A stretch of DNA of 64,000 nucleotides from Naganishia liquefaciens (lineage: Eukaryota > Basidiomycota > Tremellomycetes > Filobasidiales > Filobasidiaceae): the NCBI GenBank assembly GCA_013423385.1, contig BLZA01000040.1, positions 186,001 through 250,000 of the forward strand. The letters run 5' to 3'. Positions 1 through 9,803 of the stretch are shown here, piece after piece; position 1 is the stretch's first letter; each line of letters begins with the position of its first letter. The notes under the pieces were generated by a model. That model searched no databases, was not told the origin of the DNA, and saw only the letters and a list, made by a program, of their open reading frames with translations. The position numbers and the translations under genes were made by a program.

Positions 1-891
1 TCCCTGACTGATACATCGTAACTCCTTTCGAGCTGCATGAAAAGCATCGCGATCCTCTACTTCCGGAGTTCGACGCTGAGCAGTAACCTAAACAGGTGGA
101 AGCCCCGAGGAAGAGTGGAAAGCGTCGCGACTACAGTATCTTGCACATCTCGCGTCGAACCAATTCTGGAATGGCCCGTGACCGAAGACCTGCAATGCAT
201 TGAAGTCTCTCAAGCTCTGTATCCTAATATCAGACATGTTAACTGTTTGAATGACCCAGCGAACAACTTTGTATCGGTGGCATTAGCCGTCAGAAAAGTA
301 CTCAGTCGCACTTCGCGGCGTTCGCGCAGCGTACTGCCACTACCTCCAAGCAAATCTGTTTCGCTCAACGGGAAGAGGTTGTACAAGGTCCAAGCCATCC
401 GACGATACCCATATCGACCATATCTATGTGCAATATGGCACGCAGGCAGAAGATGAGGGGTGCTAAGCGATGGCGGTAAGACACCTTCGTGAAACCTCTC
501 CATATGTCGCAAAAGCCTTCCAAAAAAAATTGTATCTCGGCCTGTTGCGTGAGAGGCACCTGTCCTAGCCACTAGACGACTGAAGGAGATCGATACAAGG
601 CTTGCTGAAAGCCAACTTATGACCAGCAGACTTCCGCACGCTTTCTCGGACCGGAGCCCGCCCGATCGGCATTCAGTGTTTCACCTTGCAGCAGCCTGCG
701 GGCAGCCCAACTACGGTATCGACGTCAACTTCTGATGTATCACCGTGCAACCAGGATTCGCAACCCGTCCTGACAGCGCGATGTCGACACACGATAAGTT
801 TCTCATGCGAGACTGAGGCTATGGAACGATATAAAGTCGTTATTCAGCTCAATCAGGGAAGGCTCAGAGAATAGGGCTAAGGCCAACAAAT
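1..891. other. Left-edge region with no convincing gene
   Basis: Both strands carry open stretches of 60-140 codons, for example 37-456 (+) and 210-572 (-). They overlap each other, show no recognisable domain, and could not be joined through good splice sites. The last part is the promoter of the cyclin C gene that starts at 892. A gene running in from beyond the left edge cannot be excluded. Confidence 0.4.
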
Positions 892-2341
892 ATGGCCAGG
901 TAAGCATGTTCAACATTCGGGCGTGGAATTGCTAACATCGGTATTTCAGCAATTTCTGGGACTCGACGCATTGGTAACTTTCTATTCTTCTCCACCTTCG
1001 TAAATGCTAAGACTCTCTTCTCTACAGCAATAATTGGCTCGTGTCCCGCCGTGAATTGGAACATTCCAAACAACTCGACCTCAAGTATGCTACATCCCGC
1101 CAACTCTCCATCATCTCCGTCTTCTTCTCCAATCTCATCTATCGTCTCGGAAAGAAGCTCATGCTTCGGCAAATTCCGATAGCAACAGCCAACATATACT
1201 TCAAGCGGTTCTATCTGAACAATGCGCTGTGCGAAACCGATCCATTCATACTTACTGCATGTTGTGTCTATGTCGCTGCCAAGGTCGACGAGACGCCGGT
1301 TCACATCAAGAGTGTCGTCAGTGAAGCGAGGGCGATGTTCTCTGGTAAGTTCATAGTGTCTGCCAAGCTCCCTCGTCCTTATCCTGTCGCAGAATTTGGT
1401 TATCGAGGGTTCCCGGCAGACTACACAAAGCTGGCCGAGATGGAATTCTATCTCCTTGAGGACCTCGAATTCGACTTGATAGTCTTTCACCCTTATCGGA
1501 CACTGGCGGCAGTCTGTGGAAGGGAGCCTGTGGATGCCGGAGAGTTTCCGGCTGATCCGGCACTCGATACACTCACAGCGGCAGAGAGAGTCGACAAACT
1601 CTTCGGCAAAGGCAGCGGTCAACCCGGATCGGATGTCGAGGATAGTATTCTTCAGATGGCTTGGTGAGTTTTCCAAATCGGTATCACTCCTTGTGCTAAG
1701 TTTCGTAAAGGTTCATTTTGAACGACACATATCGCACGGACCTAAGTCTTCTCTATCCGCCGTATCTCATCGCCCTCGCAGCGCTATACCTCTCCTTCAG
1801 CCTAGAGGACAAATCACCCCGGGACCCATTTCGTGTCCGGGGACAAACAGTCTCTTCTCTCGATCGCATGAGTCTTTCCTCGAGCCATGCTGTCAAGGAT
1901 GATAACGCCCGACCCGTCATGGATCGGCTCATCACACGCGCAAGAGCTGCCGGATATTTCGCCGATTTCGCCATATCGCTGCCAACCATGTTGACTATTG
2001 TGCAGGAAATCATCTCACTATATCCTTTATGGGAAGACCTAGAGGGAAAGGCCGTCTCCCGCGGCCCGCAGACGGTCGATTTGACACAAGACCTGACCTC
2101 GGGGAATACAGCACGGACCAAGGGCGTGGACAGTCTTAGAGAAAGCGAAGTCATTCCCATGATCCAGAGAATGCAACGACTTCGAGCAGTCGATCTGCTG
2201 CATCCTGCCGATGCTGGAGCTGATTCGGCAAAGACTGCAGCGAGCGAGTTGGGGCATCTCACACGTCCAGTAGCTGCCGTGCGGGTTGCGAGTGGAAGTG
2301 AGACTCAGATCACAGGTGTGAAGCGTCGACATCCTGTCTGA
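892..2341 (+). CDS. SSN8: Cyclin C, CDK8-module cyclin of Mediator
   Basis: This is the cyclin partner of CDK8 (Ssn3) in the Mediator kinase module, acting in the nucleus. Exons are 892-899, 950-973, 1028-1344, 1393-1663 and 1711-2341, giving 416 residues. The N-terminus MASNFWDSTHCNNWLVSRRE is the cyclin C signature and fixes the start: it appears only when the first two introns are removed, leaving an 8-nt first coding exon. A cyclin box follows (about residues 40-150, with ATANIYFKRFY and YVAAKVDE), then the second fold with LEDLEFDLIVFHPYRTL. The C-terminal tail is longer than in human cyclin C (283 residues) and looks disordered. Intron 3 (1345-1392) is 48 nt, a multiple of three and stop-free. 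The gene converges on RPB1, whose product is a substrate of this kinase module. Confidence 0.93.
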
Positions 2342-2859
2342 GGCCGAGTCAACGACTGCTCCGACGCAAACAATGGCGCATACCTAACTCCTGCGCTTCG
2401 TCAATTACACCAAATTGCTGCGCCGCATGACCCTTCACATCGGAGAGACGGGACACTTTCGCCAAGAAGCCGACAGACTTCGGCGGGATCTCTACCATGA
2501 TATAAGCCAGCCCACGGACTCTCCAGCCAAAGCATATCTGCTCGCCATCAATGATGTTGGTCACGCTCGCAAAGGGAATCACTAAGGCCGCCAACAAGAC
2601 GGTATGGAAATTTGTATTGTCCCAGAACATCATGACATGTGGGAAATGCACTCGAAGTACAACTGATAAACCGAATACCGCACTGTTTCCGAAAAGAAAC
2701 GAACTGGATGCCGCAAAGCACTCTAGCTGTACAGTCGGGCAAAGCGCAAGCTTTGTTTTGTTTATTTGTTTTGTGTTGGTGATACAAGCTGGGCTATTTC
2801 CAGCAAATTGCTTTGCGGGCAAGATAGCATTCAAGGCACGCTGCCCAAAATACAGCTCA
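2342..2859. other. Convergent intergenic region between cyclin C and RPB1
   Basis: This stretch of 518 bp lies between the two stop codons and should hold both 3' ends. Open frames on both strands overlap it but show no known domain; the minus-strand frame 2349-3287 is a shifted reading of the RPB1 tail. A weak possibility is that the RPB1 stop at 2860 is bypassed, because the last codons are followed by a GTAGTG donor-like sequence. Confidence 0.5.
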
Positions 2860-5800
2860 CTACCTTCTTGTATGGCTTGGCGAGTTACCACCGAAGCCAG
2901 ACCATCGAGGACTTGTGTGACCCTGTTGCCCGTTACTGCCAGTACCTCCGTAGCCGGGGGAAGCAGGCGAGTACACGGGACTGGCAGGAGAGTATGCTGG
3001 GCTTGCGGGTGAGTAAGCCCCGGCATTGGCCGCTGGACTTCCTGCAGAGTATGCCGGACTCGCCGGGCTGTACGCAGGAGATGCCGGGCTGTACGCGGGA
3101 CTGGCAGGCGAGAAGGCAGGCGACGCAGGTGAAAACGCAGGTGACGCTGGCGAAAACGCGGGAGACGTAGGCGAGAAGGCAGGAGAAGCTGGCGAGAATG
3201 CCGGACTTGCGGGCGAGAATGCCGGGCTTGCAGGTGAGAATGCCGGGCTTGCAGGCGAGAAAGCAGGACTCGTTGGAGAGTAGGCACCCCGTGGAGAAGT
3301 CGGGGAGTAGTTTGGCGACGCCGGGGAGTACTGACCGGGCGAGAATGAAGGAGACGCCGGAGAGTAGCCCATAGGAGATGACGGCGAGAATCCGGGCGAA
3401 GTAGGTGACGCGTACGCCGGACTGTGCGGGCTAAGAATGCAAGAATATCAGCCAGTCATACCCAATCGAAGATAGCTCTAAGCCCATACCTGTAAGCTGG
3501 AGAGGTGGGGCCTCCGAGGCCACCTCCAACCCACGGCGAAGCGCCTCCATATGCTGGAGATGTCGGACTGGTATGCATCGGGGAGGTGATGAAGGGAGAC
3601 GTTGCTTTGGGAGAAATGAGTGCGAGAACGAATGCTATTACACTTCATACTCACGACTGTACGACGGAGAAGTCGGGCTGTATCCACCTCCTGGAGTCGC
3701 AGATCCCAGTCCATTGGCGGGTGAGACACCATACGCAAGTTCTCCAAACTGGAAGTTCGAGTGATCTCCCGCAGCGGCAATCGGCGAGAACATTGCGTTC
3801 TCGATTCGCCCGGTGGCAGGTGAGAAACTGCCGTTGTCGTATGGAGTCATTGCAACCGTCATACCGCCACCAGGTGTCATTGCACCGGCATGCTGGATTT
3901 GGAATCGAGCGATGTCTCCTCTGGCGTCGGGAATGACGTCCTTGAGCAAATCCATATCCAACGCGATGTCGAAGACACCGGTACCCATAGAAGCGACCTG
4001 ACCAAGCATGACGTTTTCGGCCACACCCTTGCAGTCATCCTTTTCTCCAACTGCGGCAGCATCCATCAGGATTTCCACTGTCTCCTCGAAGGAAGACTTG
4101 GCCAGTGGACCCGAATCGGTTCGGTTGATACCATGACGGGTGATCGCCATGAGCCGTCCTCGTTGCGTCATCAAATCACACAAAAGACACAAGTGCCGGT
4201 AATTGACGTACGAACCATCGAACTCGATGACGTTTCGCAACTCCTTGAGCAATGCCGCTCGACCTGCTTCAATACCCAATACCTGGAACACTTCGAAACT
4301 GTTGTTTGAGTATGTTCGCACGGCATCTACACCATCTACGGCTAGAACCTCTTTGAAGTTACTGCCGTCGGTCTCGATGAACCATTCCCTTCGACCCATG
4401 TCAAAGTCACCATTCCTGTTGATGACTGTTCGTTTGCCCTGGTTCATGAAGACTCGCTGAATGCCCTGGATACCTCCGAGAGTGATCTTGTCCAAGATAA
4501 CTTGTTCCAATTTCAAAAGAGTAGCGTCTTCCTCATCGATGATCTCCTCATCCGCCTTTTCCATATAGACGGTTCGAACTCGTATAACCAGATTCCTGGA
4601 GTTTTGCGAAGGCGCGCAACAATGGACATCGGTAGTATCTGAGTTGAATGTCGAATTGATGGCGTTGACCACGGCATCGATTTCAAGTCCCTTGTCCTGC
4701 ATTCTGGCTCGGTCGAGCACAAGACGCAGAACCCAGGGAGAAAGTCGATCCATCACTGCCTCATTCTTCTCGTCCGGCATTTCCCACATGGCTCGCACAA
4801 AGTGCTTGTCCTCTTCAATATAAGTATCCGCAGGTTCGGGATCGTAATGAATCTCCACCTTGGACGTGAGCGTGCGGATAGTCACGTGCGAAAGTCGTGA
4901 GGCAAGGTTCTTGGTCTTAACCTGATCGTCCGCAATTGTTTCTTGGACATAGACCTGATTGGTCGGCGTTTTGATACGCTCGGCGACGTTGATAATCTCC
5001 TTCAGACGAGGCACACCAAGCGTGACGTTCTTGGCAGAGACACCTGCGTAATGGAAGGTGTTGAGCGTCATTTGTGTAGCCGGTTCACCGATAGATTGAG
5101 CCGCCAAAATACCACACATCTCGGCCGGGTTGACCAAAGAAGCCTTGAACTTGGTTTCGATTTCTCCGATGACCCAATCAAACGCCGTCCTCGTCAAATG
5201 GTGTTCCTCGAGCAGTCGTCGAGTGGCAAGGTTCGACCTCATCAGCGCCTTGAAGAGCAACGTTGCGTTTTCCTGGGCTTCTTTGCTGAGTCGATCCTCG
5301 CCGATAATGACGACGAGTTTTTCTGCCAATTTCCCGACACTTTCCACGATATGTAACGGACTGAGATCACTGGGCTGACGCGTGTCAATCTTGTTGACCT
5401 GTTTACTGTTTTGAATGATACGGCCAATGTTGACCGGCAACGGCCAAGAAGATTCACCGGACGGGAACACCTCACGGAGAGTCTTTCGATCCTTCTTGAG
5501 CTGCTCGAATTCCTTGTCTAGTGCGCTTTGCACTGCAAGCTTGTCATCCAAGATACCTGCAACTACGGTCTTTGGACGGAGCGCGAAACGAGTGTCTTCG
5601 ACGAGGTCGACCTTGTATCGTCGCTTGAAGTCCTCTTTGCCGAGCTTGAGCGTGTCAAGAGTCTGACCTAAAGCGTCAGCGCTTGCCAAAATCAACGAGA
5701 CCAGAAACTTGCCTGACGCTCCATCATCGCGCCGTCCATCCCGTCCTCTCCGTACAGCATCTGCAAGACGTCTCCGGACGAGTTTCGCACGGTTCCGTCG

Positions 5801-8800
5801 TAGCACACCATGACGTCTTCCATAGCCTTGACCAGTCGTCGCTGAATGTAACCGGTTTCGGCGGTCTTGACAGCGGTATCAATCAGACCTTCACGACCAG
5901 CCATGGCGTGGAAGAAGAATTCTTGCGGTGTCAGACCTCGCAGATATGAATTTTCGACGAATCCTCCAGCTTCCGGTCCATAGTCGTCCTGCGAAAAGTG
6001 CGGCAGCGATCGATGTTGGAAACCGAACGGAATTCGCTTTCCCTCGACAACTTGTTGACCGACACATCCCGACATTTGCGAAATGTTGATGAAAGAACCC
6101 TTGGATCCGGATACGACCATCTGCTTGACGTTGTTGTCTGCCTTCAAGTTCTTTTGGGCGGATGTACCGGCATAGTCACGAGCCTTGTTCAACTCCGTCT
6201 TCATCAAGTGCTCAAACGTCTCTCGCAACGTCATACCGGGTTCGGCCGTCATAATGTTCTGCTCGGCTTCGTACTGGATGGTCTGACATGTCTCCTTGGC
6301 CTCTCGAAGACGCGTTGTAATCTGCGACATGGTCGCCGTATCGGCAATGGTATCACCGATACCCACACTGAAACCATAGTGAAGCAGCCAGAAATCAATC
6401 ATGTTTTGTATGGCCGAGAAGAAGTCACGCGTTGCAACGTGACCCTTTTCACGGAAGATGACGTGAATCAGACCGTTGTTCTGCGCACCTGCCATAGCCT
6501 TGATAATCGTGCCGTGAATAATCTCGCCGTCTTCGACCAGTACGTTTTCGTCCGTGTCATCGATTGGGGATTTCTTGTCCGAGTTGAATTTGGAAACGTT
6601 GATACCCTTGGGAATACACAGACTGAGCAGCTGTTTGCCCGTCCAGAGCGGTGTCGGTTTCAAGATAGCCGGTGGCGGTATCGTTCCGTCCCATCCTCGC
6701 AACCAGAGTAGAATGTTCTGGACTTGTGCCCAGTCACAGAACGTGTCCTTCAGCGTGAATTTTCGCACACCACATAGGGTATCTTGCACGATACCCATGA
6801 CGGGCTTGTTAGCTTGCGGCGAGATAATCTAGAGAACAAGGTCAGTCCAGCCCGCCGTCACAAGGCGACACGCCGAACTCACCTGTCGCGGGACCCAAGC
6901 AATCTGTCGCAACTCTGCTCTGGTTTCTTCGGACTGAGGCACACTGAAGTACGCGAACGATTGACGTTCAGATTACACATTCCCCAAAGGAGCATGGCAA
7001 ACGCGACATACTGCAAGTTCATCTCATCTCCATCGAAATCGGCATTGTACGGTGACGTCCTGAGGGTCGGGTAAGCTATTCGTCCCGGGCAGACGGCAAA
7101 GTACTCACACTGAGAGGTTCAATCGGAAAGCTGTTGCAGGGCGAAATTAGAACGACATGTGGCGCGTACAAAGGGCCGAGCTTACTGGAGTAATACAAAA
7201 CCTTGACTCGGTGACTCATCATGGACATCTTGTGCAGCGACGGTTGTCGGTTGAACAAGACGTAGCTAGAGGCAAGTCAGCGCGAATCAAAAGCAAACGC
7301 CCGCCGCTCCCGCCACTCACTCGCCATCGATCAAGTGCCGCTCGACGATCCACCCGTACTCGAGCTGGAGCGGAGCGCCGCCTTTTCGGTACTTCAAGTC
7401 TATACGCTCCGAGGTATCCTTGACGACGAATCGCGCACCGGGGTACGTTGCCGGACCATTCTCGACGAGCTCCTGCAGTCGGTGCTTGTTGTACGGCGTC
7501 ACTGACCGGGGAAAAAAGAAGGGAGGCTAAGCACGCTGTGCAGAGTCTTTTGCAAAAGCCGAGCGACTCACCTCGCTCCGGATACGTCAAGTTCATCGCA
7601 ATACTCCTCGGCACGCCGACCTGGTCCAAGTCCAAGTTGGGATCACCCGTAATGACCGTTCGCGCCGAAAAGTCGACACGCTTGCCCATCAGATTTCCAC
7701 GCAGACGACCTTCCTTGCCCTTGAGACGCGCTCGGATGGCCTTGATCGGTCGACCGCCCTTTTGCTTGGCGGTAGGCACACCAGCAAAGTCATTGTCCAT
7801 ATAGGTGACGACATGGTACTGAAGAGGGGATTCGTTCAGCTCATTCGCCCTGCGCTTGAGCGTGAAAATCTCGACTCACTTGAAGCAACTCGATAAACTG
7901 ATTGATAATGTACGCCGGACTGCCCTCCTGCTCGGCCTTTTGCAAACTCGCGTTGGCCTTGATGATTTCCGCCAACTTGTACGTCAAGTCATCTTGTGCG
8001 CTCGCTTTACCCGGGGAAACGACGGACGGCCTGACGGGCGCGGGCGGAACGGGCAGCACGGTGAGCACCATCCAATCCGGCCTCGCAAACTCTTCCGAAA
8101 GACCGAGCACTTCCATATCGCCCGCCGACATTTTCTTGAGAATGTTGTGGCATTCCTGGGCCGAAAGGTTGCGCTTGTCGGCGACGCTCGGGGCGTTATC
8201 CTTCCGGCTCTTGGCGTCGGCGTCCTCTTCCTGCTTCTTGTACACGGCGAACATCTTGGTGCCCTCTCTTCGGATGAGCGGCTGACGATGACCGCAGCCT
8301 CCGTGGCCCGGTGGCGGCAAGTTTCCCTGCTCGTCCGGTCCTTCATCCTCTTCGCACACCATGACCCCCTTGGCGGCCTCGTGCACATACTTGAGCCGGT
8401 ACTTTGGCTGCAGCCGGTTCAGCGTCGAGAACAAGCTGCGATCGCGGTTGTCGACCTTGAGCTTGCCGCAGTTTGTGCACACGGTCTCGAGGATTTTCTT
8501 GACCGTCTTCATGAATCCGGGATGAAAGATGGGCCGCGCCAGTTCAATATGGCCAAAGTGACCGGGGCACTCGGACATGCCTTCACCACACGTCTCGCAC
8601 TTGGTGTTCCGGTCAATGGCTGACAAGGCCGCAAAGTGGTTAACACCGTCCGCCGGAGGGAAAAGCATGTATACGCCCTATCGCTACTCACTTCCCATCT
8701 TGGGATCCATCAACCCGCCGGCCCTAGGTCGTCCACTCTCATCATTCACCTCGGGAAACTCGATCTTGGCCACCGAATACGCTTTCTACATGCGAGATGG

Positions 8801-8977
8801 GGGGAGGGAGGGGGGGGGGGAACCGAGGTCAGCGCCGAGAGGAGGTGGGAAACCCTGCCTTCCGTGCAAGCATGGGCACCGAGCGCGACATACGATATCT
8901 TCCGGACTAAGAATACCGAATTGGATTTCCTTGACTGTGCGGATAGGCGCATCAGAGTGCGCGAGAGAGGTTGCCAT
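2860..8977 (-). CDS. RPB1: RNA polymerase II largest subunit
   Basis: This is the catalytic subunit of RNA polymerase II. The 13 exons are 8894-8977, 8692-8785, 7880-8619, 7572-7818, 7321-7501, 7186-7265, 7109-7130, 7012-7059, 6883-6943, 5713-6828, 3655-5662, 3490-3604 and 2860-3430, giving 1788 residues (yeast 1733). Seen in order are the clamp zinc site [17 protein letters not shown], the metal-binding loop [12 protein letters not shown] (about 489-500), a bridge-helix region with [17 protein letters not shown], and a trigger-loop segment [17 protein letters not shown]. The C-terminal repeat domain runs from about residue 1551 to the end. The intron 5663-5712 uses a GC donor, and exon 7 has only 22 nt. 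The start gives [20 protein letters not shown]. The gene diverges from VPS27 and converges with cyclin C. Confidence 0.98.
3076..3264 (-). repeat. Nine Phe-type heptads in the RPB1 C-terminal domain
   Basis: These 63 codons (about residues 1655-1717) are nine consecutive heptads of the form A-F-S-P-A-S-P; one has Thr in place of the second Ala. Compared with the consensus YSPTSPS, Tyr1 is Phe in all nine, Thr4 is Ala in eight and Ser7 is Ala throughout, while both Ser-Pro pairs (Ser2, Ser5) are kept. Heptads before and after the block keep Tyr, so the block looks like a local expansion. Confidence 0.9.
5663..5712 (-). other. GC-AG intron in RPB1
   Basis: The donor reads CAG/GCAAGT and the acceptor GGTCAG. 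Removing these 50 nt joins MERQ to TLDTLKLG, matching the conserved segment of yeast Rpb1 (EKQSLDT). No GT donor in the neighbourhood gives the conserved frame. GC-AG introns are a known minority class spliced by the major spliceosome. Confidence 0.85.
8799..8820. other. Long G-run inside RPB1 intron 1
   Basis: The plus strand has GGGGGG, A, GGG, A, then eleven G. It lies in the first RPB1 intron just ahead of the acceptor, so the pre-mRNA carries a long C-rich polypyrimidine tract, while the template DNA strand has a pattern able to form a G-quadruplex. Confidence 0.7.
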
Positions 8978-9803
8978 GATGCGGCGATGACGATCGAGTT
9001 GTTACTTTTTCGCGAGGCCAGGCCGCGAAAAGAGACTGCGGAGTAGGATGCTTGACGGTCTCCGAAGTGTGGGACGGACTTCGATGGTCGAGGTCTCTTT
9101 GGGAGAGAGGTATGGACGGAAGGACGGTTCCTTTTGCGGTATATCGCCTTCGGGATGCGGCTCGGTCGAGTCTACTCTCCGACCGTTTTGTTTTCGTCGA
9201 TCAGATGTCGTGCCCTTTGCCCTTGGAACCCGTACAATCCGCTGTTTCCTCCAATCTCTTCTTCTCCCGGAAAATCCACTCTCTCTGTCTCGCCCTTTTC
9301 CCCCAAGAACTCGTCTATTCCGGTCCTTCTCTTCCGACTGATCTAATCCACTGTCCCTCCTCTTGCTCGAGAGAACGCGCGTCCGGAAGAAAGACGTCCG
9401 AGGATTCCCCGCGCCGAGAGTGTCGGTATCGATGTCTAGAAAAACGAAAGCGCGCGAAACACGGCCACAGGGACGAGGTTGCTTGCTTGTTTCGTACTGT
9501 CTTGCGCCGTACGCCACGACTATGCACGAGCACGAGCACGAGCACGAGGACGACACGATACGATACGACACGATACTTGATCGAGGGGGCGAGTGGCCGA
9601 GTCAGCCAAAGAAGCGCGCCCCGCCGCCCGGTCGATCGCACGCCCCCTCGCTTTCGCGGGTTTTGTTTCCCACGGCGGGCGTGATGACGAAGCGGGAGAG
9701 CGGGCAGGGAGCCGCCATGGCAGAGCAGGGTGATGTTGGCCACAGCATACGCGCTGCCATCGATCGGTCCACATCGTCCCATCGCACGGCATCCATATCC
9801 ACC
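8978..9803. promoter_or_regulatory. Divergent promoter region of RPB1 and VPS27
   Basis: This 826-bp region separates the two start codons and should carry both promoters and 5' leaders. Overlapping open frames on both strands (for example 9002-9571 and 9363-10124) are low-complexity, Arg/Ser-rich and share no domain, so they were not called. A microsatellite sits at 9524-9575. The VPS27 frame is open upstream of its chosen start, with in-frame ATGs at 9684 and 9717. Confidence 0.6.
9524..9575. repeat. GAGCAC hexamer and ACGAT-type microsatellite
   Basis: Four GCACGA units (9524-9547) are followed by a run of ACGAT/ACGAC units to 9575. It lies in the RPB1-VPS27 promoter region and is likely length-variable between strains. 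Confidence 0.8.

Noticed and set aside
3026-3283. Plus-strand frame of 85 codons rich in Ala-Gly-Glu repeats
   Set aside because: It is the exact antisense of the RPB1 heptad block; its repeat pattern is imposed by the coding strand.
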